From NCBI GenBank assembly GCA_020161265.1, contig JAIUOC010000001.1, positions 372,001 to 436,000 of the forward strand: 64,000 bases of DNA. Direction: 5' to 3'. The DNA comes from Chloroflexota bacterium. GTDB taxonomy: Bacteria > Chloroflexota > Chloroflexia > Chloroflexales > Herpetosiphonaceae. The notes below the pieces were generated by a model, which was not told where the DNA came from, ran no database searches, and saw only the letters and a program-made list of their open reading frames with translations. This document shows, in pieces, positions 28,701-37,235 of the stretch (positions are counted from its first letter, which is position 1; each line of letters opens with the position of its first letter). The position numbers and the translations under genes are program-made.

Positions 28701-31700
28701 GGCCGCGCCAGCCTTGAACACGCCCAAAACTGCACTCACAAAATCACACGAACGATCCGCCAAAATTGCCACAACTTGGTTTGTACCAATTGCTAAACTT
28801 TGCAAATAGTTGGCCAAGCGATTAGCCCGTTGATCGAGCGCTTGGTAGCTGTAGCTGGTATGTTGGTCGCTGATCGCAATGGCAGCGGGTGTGCGCTGAA
28901 CTTGCTCGGCAAATAATTGGCTATAGGTCTGCTCGAATGGCACCTGCTTGGTTGTCGCATTCCAAGCTTCCAGCAGTACGTTCGTTTCGCTGGGATTCAA
29001 CAAGGCTAAGCGTTCAGCAGGGCTAGTTGGTTGCTGGGTAGCACTCAACAACAATGTTTGATAATGACCCAGCCAACGCTCAATCGTGGCCTGCTCAAAC
29101 AAATCGCTGTTGTAATCGCAATACACCACCAATTGTTGATTCAACTCAATCACATTGACACTGAGATCAAGCGCGGTTGCACTAATTGATTGAGCCACGA
29201 AGCTGGTTTCCAGCCCACCAAAGTTAGGAGCGGGGGTTGGTGGTTCGAAGTTGAACAAGGTTTCAACAATCGCTGAACGGCTGGCATCACGCACGGGGTT
29301 CAACACCGCCAACAGTTGAGCTAAGGAGTAATCTTCGTTTTCGTAGGCATCAAATAGTTGCTGGCGAGTCTGATGCAGATAATCGCTAAAGCTTTGTTCA
29401 GCTTGCAAGCGGCTGCGCAAGGGCAGCAAATTGCCACAATAGCCAACAATCGTTTCGCTGCCCTCAAACGAACGCGCCGCCGCCGGAATGCCCACCACCA
29501 GATCGTTTTGCCCCGTCAGGCGATGCAATAACAGTTGGTAGCCCGCCAACAACACCATAAACAAGGTCGCGCCCGATTGGCGGCTCAGTTGCTTCAAGGC
29601 TTGATAGCTGGCTGGCTCCAAAACCTGCATCACCCGTTGGCCAACATAGCTTTTGAGCGCTGGGCGCGGGTAATCGGTTGGCAACGCTAAAGGTGCTGGC
29701 AACTCGGCAAACAGCGCTTGCCAGAAATTGGCTTGGGTGGTCAGATCACCCCCAGCTTTCCAGGCCAGATAATCGCGAAACTGCAAAGGCTGAGCCAATT
29801 GTGGGGTTTGGCCGTCGCTCAAGGCTTGGTAGATTTGGGCAACTTCTTGCAAAATCACGCCAACCGACCAACCATCAACCAACAAGTGATGCGCCACAAT
29901 GCTCAGGACATAGCGATCTGGCCCAAGTTGCGCCACGTTACAGCGCAATGGGTTGGTTTGACTCAAATCAAACGCCTGTTGATTATGCTGAGTAAACCAT
30001 TGATCAAGTGCTTGTTGCTGATTGGCTGCACTTGAAAAATCACTGAAATTAAGCGTGATTGGCTGCTGGGGCTGAACAATTTGCTGCGTGCCATCGCTGG
30101 CAACGATTGTGCGCAAGCTCTCATGACGTTGCACCACCAGATTGAAGGCCTGCTCCAAGCGTGCCAAATCCAGCTGGCCGCGAATTTCCAAGCCAGTTGG
30201 CAGGTTGTAGGCAATCGCCTCGTGCTGCCCAAGCTGGCCCAGCACCCACAGATGATATTGATCTTCGCTCAGGGCAAAGCTGTGGGGTTGGCTCAGTCGA
30301 TGTTGAGGCTTGGGCAAAAATCCGCCGTCTTGCAAGGCCTCGACTGCGTTGCGAATCGCCCGTTTGAGCCATTCCACGTCGGCGGCGCTGTGGGCGGTTG
30401 AGAAGAAACAATTACGGCCTTCCCAAATATAAACCCCTTGCAACAACAAATGGTAAAAGAACAAATCAAGATTTTGCTTGAAGCTAAAGCGAAAGAGCGA
30501 GCCAAAATGCACCACGCTAATTGGCGCTTCGGCTTGGGCAAAATAGGCGTTCATTTCAGCTGCAAAACTGGCAGTTTGTTGATTCAGCTGGTCATATAGC
30601 CCTTGGCCAGCGTGTTCAATCGCTGTCAGCACGGCCTTAGCACTTGCCAGAGCCAAGGGATGTTTGCAGAAGGTGCCAGCGACAAAGGTAGTTTCAGCTT
30701 GAGGAAAGGAATCGTCGCCATATTGCCAAAAGCCGCCATCAAGCGCATCGAGGGTCGCGCCACGTCCAGCCACCACGCCAATTGGCATCCCGCCACCAAC
30801 AATCTTGCCATAGGTTGCGAGATCAGCTTCGATGCCAAACCAAGCCTGTGCCCCACCCGCTGCAATCCGAAAGCCCGTAATCATCTCATCGAAAATTAAC
30901 AAGCTACCGTGAGACTTGGTTAATTCGCGCACCACTTGCAAAAATGCCTGCGGCTGCAAATCAGGGCGGCGGCTTTGAACTGGCTCGACCAGCACCGCCG
31001 CTAATTCGGGCAGCAATTGCTCAAGCGTGGCCAAACTCTCAGGCGTGGCATAATCCAACACCACAATATCATCGACCATCCCTTGAGGAATGCCAGGCGC
31101 TAGCGGAACCGAACGAGTGGCGGCTCCGGCTTGGGCGGTCGCCAAGGTTGCATCATAAAACCCATGATACGAGCCAGCAAACAGCGCTATCTTTTTGCGG
31201 CCAGTCAGCGTGCGAGCAGCGCGAATTGCCGTGAGCACAGCCTCAGTGCCCGAATTGCAAAACGCCACCCGCTCCATGCCAGTAATTCGGCAAATTAATT
31301 GGGCAACTTCACCAGCCAAGCGGGTTTGTGGGCCAAGCTGATAACCTTGAGCAAGTTGGTTCGCCAAAGCTTGGGTGGTTATTTCAGGACGATGGCCGAA
31401 TAAATTAACCCCAAAACCCATGGTCAAATCGAGATATTGATTATTGTCAATATCCCAAATCTTGCTGCCTTCCGAGCGCTCGCAAATCAGGGTATACAAC
31501 ATCTCTTTGATCGAAAAGCGAAAACCTGCCGATTCGCGATTATCGGCTAATTGCGCACGATAGGCTTGGGTCAGCTGCTTGGAAGTCGCAGTCCGTGTGG
31601 TGTAATCGTTGATTAATTGTTGCAAATGGGCTTGTTGTTGGCTGCTCAGATCGTTGGCCGTGATCGAGCCTGGTCGAACTGGTTGGTAGGGTACATAGGC

Positions 31701-34700
31701 TTTGGGAGTAGCCGCAGCAGGATTTGAAGCAGGCTGGCTCGCAGGTTTTACAACAGCAGCGCTGATAGGGCTAGCTGCTGGAATTACTGGCTGAATCGGG
31801 GTTACTGCCGCTGGTTGGCCTGCCAACAAGGCCAATTGCTGTTGCATCAAGGCTAATTGTTGCTGTACCACCGCCTCTAAGCCAGCCGCCGCAACCGGAG
31901 TAACCGCCGCTGGAACAACGGGTTGTGCTTGGGCCACAATCGGAACCACATTTGGCTCACTTGGGGCTGGCTCAGCTTCAAACGTGCCATGCGCATCAAG
32001 AAAACGCGCCAAAGCATCAAGGCTAGCCAAATCTTCAAACAATTGGCGCATTGTAATATGCACGTTATAGCGTGATTCAATTGCCCGACCAGCGTCGATC
32101 ATCACCAACGAATCTGCGCCCATTTCAACAAATGAACTGTGGATATTGATCTGCTCGGGCTTGATGTGGAGTAAATTGGCAGTCAGGCTGCGAAGTTCAG
32201 CCAAAATCGTGCTATGGCGGCTTGAGGCGCTAGCAGGCGTTGGTTGAGCGCTAGCTTGATTCATACCAGTTCCTTCCGTAAACCAATAACGTTGGCGATC
32301 AAAAGCATAGGTTGGCAACAACACAGATTGCGGCTGATAATCGGGATTCATGGCGGCCCAATCAAGCTGACAGCCATGAGCCAACAACATTGCCGCCGCG
32401 TGGTAGAGCGATTCCCAATCGGCTTGTTGGCGGCGCAAACTCGCCAGCCAAGTCAAATTGGGCAGCCCAGCTTGGCGACCTAGATCGATTAAGGTGCTAT
32501 GGCCACCAAGTTCGACAATATGGCTCACGCCGCTAGCAACCAAACTTTGCAAACCGCGATAAAACTGGACTGGCTGGCGGGTGTGTTCGACCCAATATTC
32601 AGCACTAGGAGCTTGTTCGTGCCACGAGCCATCGAGGTTGGCAATTAGACGAAGCTGAGGAGTTTTGGAGGGATAGGCGCTGAGCACCTGTCGAAAATCG
32701 GCCAACATCGGCTGCATCAAGCGCGAATGGAAGCCATGCGAGACATCAAGCAATTTATTCGTTATGTTGAGTTGATTTAATTCTGCAGCACATTGACTGA
32801 TGGCAATCGCACTGCCTGCCACTACCACCGCAGTTGGCCCGTTGCTCGCCGCCACATCAAGCTGATGCTGCGTGAGCAGTGGCTCGATTGTTTCGAGCGG
32901 AGCGCGAATCGCCAGCATTGCGCCATGCTCAGGCAAGCTATGCATCAATTGAGCACGTTGGGCAACCAAGCGCAAGCCCTGCTCAAAGCTCCAAACTCCA
33001 GCCAACACTGCCGCGCTATATTCGCCAATGCTATGGCCAAGCAAAGCGACAGGCTCAATTCCCCACGATCGCCAAAGTTGGCCAAGAGCGTAGCTCACCA
33101 CAAAAATAGCGGGTTGGGTGTAACGGGTATCGCGCAGCAACGCGCCATGGTCTGGCTGATACAAGACATCAAGCAACGGAATCGCCAAATACTCATTGAG
33201 AATGCTGTTCGCTTGATCAAAAATTTGGCGCACCAGCGGCTGAGTTTGATAGAGCGTTTGCGCCATGCCCACATATTGGCTACCTTGGCCAGAGCAAACA
33301 AAGGCAATCCTAGGAGCGGGATGCTGTTGTTCTGCATAGAGGCTGCCTGTAGCTTGAGCTTGCCAAGCTTGCTGCAAGCGTTCGATCATTTGCACTTTGT
33401 CTGTAGCAGAGACTATTAGGCGGTGGCGCATCGTGGCCCGTTGGTGGTAAGCGCTCCAGCAAATATCGGCCAAGCTTGCCTCAGTTTGCACCAAATAGCC
33501 CTGATAGCGCTCAGTGAGTTGGCGCAAGGCAGCCTCGCTATTGGCTTGCAAAGCCAACAACTGGATTGGAGCTGGGCTTGGTTGCGGCAATCGCTTGGGC
33601 TGCAACGGCGCAGCACCGAGAATTAGATGGGCATTGGTTCCGCCAAAACCAAAACTACTAATGCCCGCATAACTGCCAAAGCTATACCAAGGCTGGGGGG
33701 TTGTAGCAATTGCTAAGGCCGAGCCAAGCTCAATTTGAGGGTTGAGTTGCTTAAAATTGGCTTGGGCGGGAATTATTTGCTGCTGAAACGCCAAAACCAG
33801 CTTGATCAAGCCTGCAATCCCAGCGGCAGCCTCAAGATGCCCAAGGTTGGATTTGATCGAGCCCAGCAAACAGGGTTGTTGGCGTTCGCCCAGCACCGCC
33901 TGCAAGGCCGTAACTTCAATCGGGTCGCCCAAGGGTGTGCCTGTGCCATGGGCTTCGATATAGCTTAATTGATCAGGCTGAATTTGGGCTTTGGCCAGCG
34001 CTTGGCGAATAACCGCCTGCTGGGCTTGCCCATTCGGCGCAGTCAACCCATTGCTGCGACCATCCTGATTCACCGCTGAGCCATGAATGACGGCCAAAAT
34101 TGGGTCGCCCGCCGCCTCGGCCACCTCAAGCCGCTTCAGCAGCACCATGCCACAGCCCTCGCTACGCACATAGCCATCGGCAGCAGCATCGAAGGTGTGG
34201 CATTCGCCCGTGCCAGAAAGCATTTGGGCTTGAGCAAAAGTGACGCTTAACTCAGGATTGAGGATCAGATTGACCCCGCCAGCCAGTGCTTGCTCACATT
34301 CGCCTGCCAGCAAACTTTGACTAGCCAAATGCACAGCAACCAACGACGATGAACAAGCAGTATCAAGCGCCATGCTTGGGCCTTGCAAGCCAAACACATA
34401 CGACAACCGATTGGCGGCAATGCTATGGGCGTTACCAGTGCCAGCATAGGCATCAAGCTGATCAAGTTGGGCAAATTGCAACCGCGCATAATCATTGCTA
34501 CTAATGCCTAGGAAAACCCCGGTTGCGCTACCCACCAATTGATCAGGCGCAATCCCCGCTCGCTCAAAGGTTTCCCACGCTACTTCCAAAGCTAGGCGTT
34601 GTTGTGGATCGATACGGCTAGCCTCGCGGCCTGAAATACCAAACACCTGCGGATCGAATTGATCAACCTGATCGAGAAAACCACCCCAGCGCGTGTTGAT

Positions 34701-35168
34701 TTTGCCAGGCGTGCGAGCTTCAGGGCTATACAAGGCCTGAGCATCCCAGCGATCAGCAGGCACAAGTCCAATTGCGCTCCGGCCTTCGAGCAACAATTGC
34801 CACAAAGCTTCGGGCGAATCGGCTCCAGGCAAGCGACAACTCATCGCCACAATCGCAATTGCCGAGCTAGCATTGGCGCTTGATTGACTGGGTTTGGGCT
34901 TTGGCAAAGGCAATTGTTGCGCTTGATCGTGGGCCAAAAAATCGCTCAATGCCTGAATGGTTGAATACTCCCAGAGCACGGTTGGAGCGACTTTGCGCCC
35001 CAGCCATGCCTGTAAATCGCCACTCAAACCAACCGCTTCACGCGACGAAAGCCCAAGATCAGCAAATGGAGCCGTTAGTGCCACCAGTTCGGGCGAGCGT
35101 TTCAAACGTTCAGCAATCTGCGTTTGCAGCCAACCTGCAATTTGCGCAGCGCTATAGTTGGAACTCAT
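25794..35168 (-). CDS. Hybrid PKS-NRPS: ACP-KS-AT-ACP-AMT-C-A(N-MT)-T, beta-amino fatty acid synthase (line B)
   Basis: A 3124-residue protein with an iturin/mycosubtilin- and puwainaphycin-like order. An N-terminal ACP (Ser42 in GLSS) is followed by a KS (DTACSSS near 269, HGTGTPLGDP, NLGHLEAAAG) and an AT (GHSIGE near 712, HGFHS, malonyl type). A second ACP (GADSL near 1017) and a Pro/Ala/Gln-rich linker come next. A glutamate-semialdehyde-type PLP aminotransferase (about 1170-1580) has FDEMITGF and the Schiff-base Lys in YGKIVGGG near 1451. The C domain has HHLLVDG near 1759. The A domain starts near 2150; its code read by eye is DIWELTADD plus Lys, which I cannot assign. An N-methyltransferase (ELGCGTG near 2614) is inserted between A8 and A9. 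The A10 motif (NGKVDR near 2988) and T (LGGHSL near 3042) end the protein. No KR or DH is present, as expected if the beta-keto group is transaminated. Confidence 0.96.
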   Translation of the reverse strand: MSSNYSAAQIAGWLQTQIAERLKRSPELVALTAPFADLGLSSREAVGLSGDLQAWLGRKVAPTVLWEYSTIQALSDFLAHDQAQQLPLPKPKPSQSSANASSAIAIVAMSCRLPGADSPEALWQLLLEGRSAIGLVPADRWDAQALYSPEARTPGKINTRWGGFLDQVDQFDPQVFGISGREASRIDPQQRLALEVAWETFERAGIAPDQLVGSATGVFLGISSNDYARLQFAQLDQLDAYAGTGNAHSIAANRLSYVFGLQGPSMALDTACSSSLVAVHLASQSLLAGECEQALAGGVNLILNPELSVTFAQAQMLSGTGECHTFDAAADGYVRSEGCGMVLLKRLEVAEAAGDPILAVIHGSAVNQDGRSNGLTAPNGQAQQAVIRQALAKAQIQPDQLSYIEAHGTGTPLGDPIEVTALQAVLGERQQPCLLGSIKSNLGHLEAAAGIAGLIKLVLAFQQQIIPAQANFKQLNPQIELGSALAIATTPQPWYSFGSYAGISSFGFGGTNAHLILGAAPLQPKRLPQPSPAPIQLLALQANSEAALRQLTERYQGYLVQTEASLADICWSAYHQRATMRHRLIVSATDKVQMIERLQQAWQAQATGSLYAEQQHPAPRIAFVCSGQGSQYVGMAQTLYQTQPLVRQIFDQANSILNEYLAIPLLDVLYQPDHGALLRDTRYTQPAIFVVSYALGQLWRSWGIEPVALLGHSIGEYSAAVLAGVWSFEQGLRLVAQRAQLMHSLPEHGAMLAIRAPLETIEPLLTQHQLDVAASNGPTAVVVAGSAIAISQCAAELNQLNITNKLLDVSHGFHSRLMQPMLADFRQVLSAYPSKTPQLRLIANLDGSWHEQAPSAEYWVEHTRQPVQFYRGLQSLVASGVSHIVELGGHSTLIDLGRQAGLPNLTWLASLRRQQADWESLYHAAAMLLAHGCQLDWAAMNPDYQPQSVLLPTYAFDRQRYWFTEGTGMNQASAQPTPASASSRHSTILAELRSLTANLLHIKPEQINIHSSFVEMGADSLVMIDAGRAIESRYNVHITMRQLFEDLASLDALARFLDAHGTFEAEPAPSEPNVVPIVAQAQPVVPAAVTPVAAAGLEAVVQQQLALMQQQLALLAGQPAAVTPIQPVIPAASPISAAVVKPASQPASNPAAATPKAYVPYQPVRPGSITANDLSSQQQAHLQQLINDYTTRTATSKQLTQAYRAQLADNRESAGFRFSIKEMLYTLICERSEGSKIWDIDNNQYLDLTMGFGVNLFGHRPEITTQALANQLAQGYQLGPQTRLAGEVAQLICRITGMERVAFCNSGTEAVLTAIRAARTLTGRKKIALFAGSYHGFYDATLATAQAGAATRSVPLAPGIPQGMVDDIVVLDYATPESLATLEQLLPELAAVLVEPVQSRRPDLQPQAFLQVVRELTKSHGSLLIFDEMITGFRIAAGGAQAWFGIEADLATYGKIVGGGMPIGVVAGRGATLDALDGGFWQYGDDSFPQAETTFVAGTFCKHPLALASAKAVLTAIEHAGQGLYDQLNQQTASFAAEMNAYFAQAEAPISVVHFGSLFRFSFKQNLDLFFYHLLLQGVYIWEGRNCFFSTAHSAADVEWLKRAIRNAVEALQDGGFLPKPQHRLSQPHSFALSEDQYHLWVLGQLGQHEAIAYNLPTGLEIRGQLDLARLEQAFNLVVQRHESLRTIVASDGTQQIVQPQQPITLNFSDFSSAANQQQALDQWFTQHNQQAFDLSQTNPLRCNVAQLGPDRYVLSIVAHHLLVDGWSVGVILQEVAQIYQALSDGQTPQLAQPLQFRDYLAWKAGGDLTTQANFWQALFAELPAPLALPTDYPRPALKSYVGQRVMQVLEPASYQALKQLSRQSGATLFMVLLAGYQLLLHRLTGQNDLVVGIPAAARSFEGSETIVGYCGNLLPLRSRLQAEQSFSDYLHQTRQQLFDAYENEDYSLAQLLAVLNPVRDASRSAIVETLFNFEPPTPAPNFGGLETSFVAQSISATALDLSVNVIELNQQLVVYCDYNSDLFEQATIERWLGHYQTLLLSATQQPTSPAERLALLNPSETNVLLEAWNATTKQVPFEQTYSQLFAEQVQRTPAAIAISDQHTSYSYQALDQRANRLANYLQSLAIGTNQVVAILADRSCDFVSAVLGVFKAGAAYLPLDLEHPPRRLAQVLQQSQSRLVLVGEAWQATLAAALSILPSDQRPIIVLLEQAFNPELSSEAPTIQANASDLAYVIYTSGSTGLPKGAMIEQRGMVNHLYAKIVDLQLTVADRVAQNARQSFDISVWQMLVALLVGAETQIYPDSIARDPEVLLSYAEQQVTTILEIVPSLLGAWLTIFPNRANDLPRFAQLRWLLLTGEALPPAACRDWFTWYPTIPLMNAYGPTECSDDVTHYVVREAPAAHVVHMPIGRPVINTRLYILDGLLQPVPIGVIGELYVGGVGVGRGYLNDPERTQAVFAADPFVAGGRWYRTGDLARYRSDGTIEYLGRIDHQVKVRGFRIELGEIEAALAQHQAVHQSIVTATPNAQGQLRLIAYVVSKAADQPAEQATSARLEQWNSVWADTYDQLSAGDHGTINTIGWNDSYTRQPFSAEAMHEWSWVTVRNILAQQPSRILELGCGTGMLLLPLAPYCLSYRGHDIATEVLAYVQQRLDQQIHNWPHVSLAQFPAHDFSSIAPHSVDTIVINSVAQYFPSIDYLVQVLAAGLEALVAGGRIYLGDIRNLSLNPLLHASIQLFQAPDELAVEQIAQLAQQQHLRDQELVIDPSFFYALQQQYPQISHVELVLKRGRIHNELTRFRYDVVLHVQRPSLDLQPHWFDWQTDGLSLSLVRQVLEQSQPDALGIANVPNSRLSEACGLWQALHAPEQPTAAGELKQALQPLALQGIDPEDWYSLHLNGRYRISVSLAQSGELGCYDVLFYATAKLTDAGLPQQIQRLTSPRKAWSAYANNPLQESQSLTQQFRQHLRQALPDYMQPEAFVLLEQLPLTPNGKVDRRALAALEAPIQTTSYLAPRNPLEQQLASLFEQVLNLSQVGVDQSFFELGGHSLTGTQLIGLIRSECHADLPLRTLFEAPTVGELALRVAAAQTEPSEIAKPTALKRQRQRVNLNAAGFGQIAETNDGGAA

Positions 35169-36904
35169 TCCTCGCCCTCCAAGCTATTGAGGGTTTGGCT
35201 CAAATAGCGTTGGCGGCATTCGCGGCGGCGCACCTTGCCGCTAGAGGTTTTAGGCACTTGGCCAGGCCGTACCCACATCAAGTCGGCAATTGCTAAATCG
35301 TATTGTTGCTGGAGGGCTAAGCGCACAGCCTGAGCCGCTTCTTCGGCTTGATTGGGGCGGCGAATTTCGGCCACAATCACAATTTGCTCGCCATCAGCGC
35401 CATCAACGGCAAAAGCAGCACAACCACCTTGGCGAATCGCCGAATGCGCCAATTCAACGCTCAATTCCAAGTCTTGGGGGTAATGATTGCGCCCATCAAT
35501 AATAATCAGATCTTTGAGCCGCCCGGTAATATACAATTGACCTTCGTGGATAAAACCAAGGTCGCCCGTGCGCAGGAAGGGGCCGCTGCCATCAGGCAAG
35601 ATCAATTGAAAAGTAGCCTCGCTAGCGGCGGAGTTATCCCAATAGCCATGGGCAATGCTACGCCCGTGAATACAGACCTCGCCAACCCAACCATCGGCAC
35701 AAACCTGGCCCTGCTCAGGATCGACAATTGTTACAATTTGCGGCGCGGCTACCACGCCCGAACTTACCAACAATGTGCCATACTCGCTTGGAAGCGCTTG
35801 ATGTTGGCTCAAGGCTTGAGCATCGACGGTGAGCGTGGTTGGCTCAGCAGCATGCGGCGCACCACTGACAAAGAGGGTGGCTTCGGCCAAGCCATAACAC
35901 GGCAAAAAGGCCTGGGGTTTGAAGCCCAAGGGGGCAAAGGTGCGGCTAAATCGCTCAAGGGTTGCTGCGCGAATTGGCTCAGCGCCATTAAATGCCACCC
36001 GCAAACGGCTTAGATCAACGCCTGCCAAAACTTCAGGTTTGGCTTTAGCAACGCATAAATCGTAGGCAAAATTCGGCCCACCAGTGACTGTTACCCCTAA
36101 ATCGCTGATCATGCGGAGCCAAATCAGCGGTTGTTGCAAAAAGGTCAGGGGATCGATCAAACTTAATTCACAGCCAGTAAACAACGGCTGCATAATTCCA
36201 CCGATCAAGCCCATATCGTGGTAGGGTGGCAACCAAATAAACACATGATCATCAGCCGTGATGCCAAAACTTTGGGCAATCAAGCCCGAGTTATAGACCA
36301 GATTTTCGTGGCTGACCATTACACCGCGTGGTTGCGAAGTTGAGCCAGAGGTATATTGCAAAAAGGCCAAATCATGGGTATTAATGCTGGGGGCTTGCCA
36401 CATACTGGCCAATTGACTATTCACCAAATCGCTGGCGATCCATTGCAATTGAGCAAGGCCAGGATATTGTTGCGATAAAGCGCGTTGCTGAGCCACAACC
36501 TCGCTCGCCGCCAGCATCACCCGGGCTTGAGCATTGCTAATAATTGCTTCCAAACGTTGATCGCGGCGATTGGGACGCGGCGGATAAGCAGGAACGGCAA
36601 TCACGCCAGCGAATAAACAGCCAAAAAATGCTTCCACATAACCTAAGCCGGGCGGGTATAATAGCAAGGCCCGATCGCCTGGTTTGGTCACTCGTTGCAA
36701 AACGGCAGCAATTGCTTGACAACGCTGCGCCAATAAACCATACGATAGGCTGGTACGATAGCCATCAGCTGTATAAAAATTAAGCGCAATCGCTTCAGGA
36801 GTCGTTTTGGCCCGCTGAAGAATAATTTCAACAAAACTTGCAGGGTTGGATTGAATCGTCGCAGAACTGCCACCCGCCTCCAACATCAGATCATGATCAA
36901 GCAT
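35165..36904 (-). CDS. Fatty-acyl-AMP ligase, free-standing (starter of line B)
   Basis: A 579-residue member of the adenylate-forming FAAL family, which activates fatty acids as acyl-adenylates and passes them to an ACP without CoA. Visible family marks are FLQYTSGSTSQPRG near 185, WLPPYHDMGLIGG near 230 (typical of FAALs), the FNGAEPI segment, and a C-terminal SSGKVRRRE with the catalytic Lys. No carrier domain is attached; the next protein begins with an ACP, the obvious acceptor. The GAGG at 36910-36913 is well placed for the ATG. It is the first gene of the line B operon and overlaps the next by 4 nt (ATGA). Chain length of the substrate cannot be read from the sequence. Confidence 0.95.
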   Translation of the reverse strand: MLDHDLMLEAGGSSATIQSNPASFVEIILQRAKTTPEAIALNFYTADGYRTSLSYGLLAQRCQAIAAVLQRVTKPGDRALLLYPPGLGYVEAFFGCLFAGVIAVPAYPPRPNRRDQRLEAIISNAQARVMLAASEVVAQQRALSQQYPGLAQLQWIASDLVNSQLASMWQAPSINTHDLAFLQYTSGSTSQPRGVMVSHENLVYNSGLIAQSFGITADDHVFIWLPPYHDMGLIGGIMQPLFTGCELSLIDPLTFLQQPLIWLRMISDLGVTVTGGPNFAYDLCVAKAKPEVLAGVDLSRLRVAFNGAEPIRAATLERFSRTFAPLGFKPQAFLPCYGLAEATLFVSGAPHAAEPTTLTVDAQALSQHQALPSEYGTLLVSSGVVAAPQIVTIVDPEQGQVCADGWVGEVCIHGRSIAHGYWDNSAASEATFQLILPDGSGPFLRTGDLGFIHEGQLYITGRLKDLIIIDGRNHYPQDLELSVELAHSAIRQGGCAAFAVDGADGEQIVIVAEIRRPNQAEEAAQAVRLALQQQYDLAIADLMWVRPGQVPKTSSGKVRRRECRQRYLSQTLNSLEGEE

Positions 36905-36991
36905 AACAACCTCACACTGTTCAACTGCAAGGCATTACACCACACCCAGCATGGCAACAACAGCTATTAACCTGATATTGATAGGCGCTTA

Positions 36992-37016
36992 AAGTGATCA
37001 TTTTAGGGTATCACTT
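36992..37016. promoter_or_regulatory. Inverted repeat 1, candidate operator
   Basis: AAGTGAT (36992-36998) and ATCACTT (37010-37016) are perfect 7-bp inverted arms around 11 nt. Together with the similar repeat about 35 nt away, they could bind a dimeric regulator, most simply the adjacent XRE-type protein. The pattern is seen directly; the binding is inferred. Confidence 0.45.
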
Positions 37017-37028
37017 AACGTATCGCTG

Positions 37029-37048
37029 GTGATCTTGTTTTGGATCAC
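37029..37048. promoter_or_regulatory. Inverted repeat 2, candidate operator
   Basis: GTGATC (37029-37034) and GATCAC (37043-37048) are perfect 6-bp arms around 8 nt. The GTGAT/ATCAC core is the same as in the repeat at 36992-37016, and the two centres lie about 34.5 nt apart, roughly three helical turns. Confidence 0.45.
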
Positions 37049-37235
37049 TGATCTGAACGATGATTACAGACGGTCGTAAATGATCATGAAACAATGGGTG
37101 AGTGTGTTGATTAACTGTGCAGCCCCAGTAGGTCATTTGTAATTGGTAGTTCCAACAATGACCGATCACTGGATTTCTTCCAATGCACAGCGTTGATGGG
37201 TAGAATGCAGAATTCACTCAGGAGGCAGAAATGCG

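Larger units (their letters stand above)
36905..37235. promoter_or_regulatory. Divergent intergenic region between line B and its regulator
   Basis: This 331-nt gene-free stretch separates the leftward FAAL gene from the rightward XRE/NB-ARC regulator, so it should carry both promoters. It is AT-richer than its flanks and dense in GTGAT and ATCAC words, including the two inverted repeats listed separately and a single ATCAC near 37165. No convincing sigma-70 pair could be fixed on either strand. The regulator has GGAGG at 37221-37225, about 10 nt before its ATG. An ATG at 37231 opens only two codons and is not a start. Confidence 0.6.

Noticed and set aside
35348..36013. 221-codon plus-strand open frame opposite the FAAL gene
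   Set aside because: It lies wholly antisense to a well-supported FAAL, has no recognisable domain or ribosome-binding site, and similar long antisense frames occur opposite all the Leu/Gln-rich synthetases here (for example 25177-25869 and 32793-33419).
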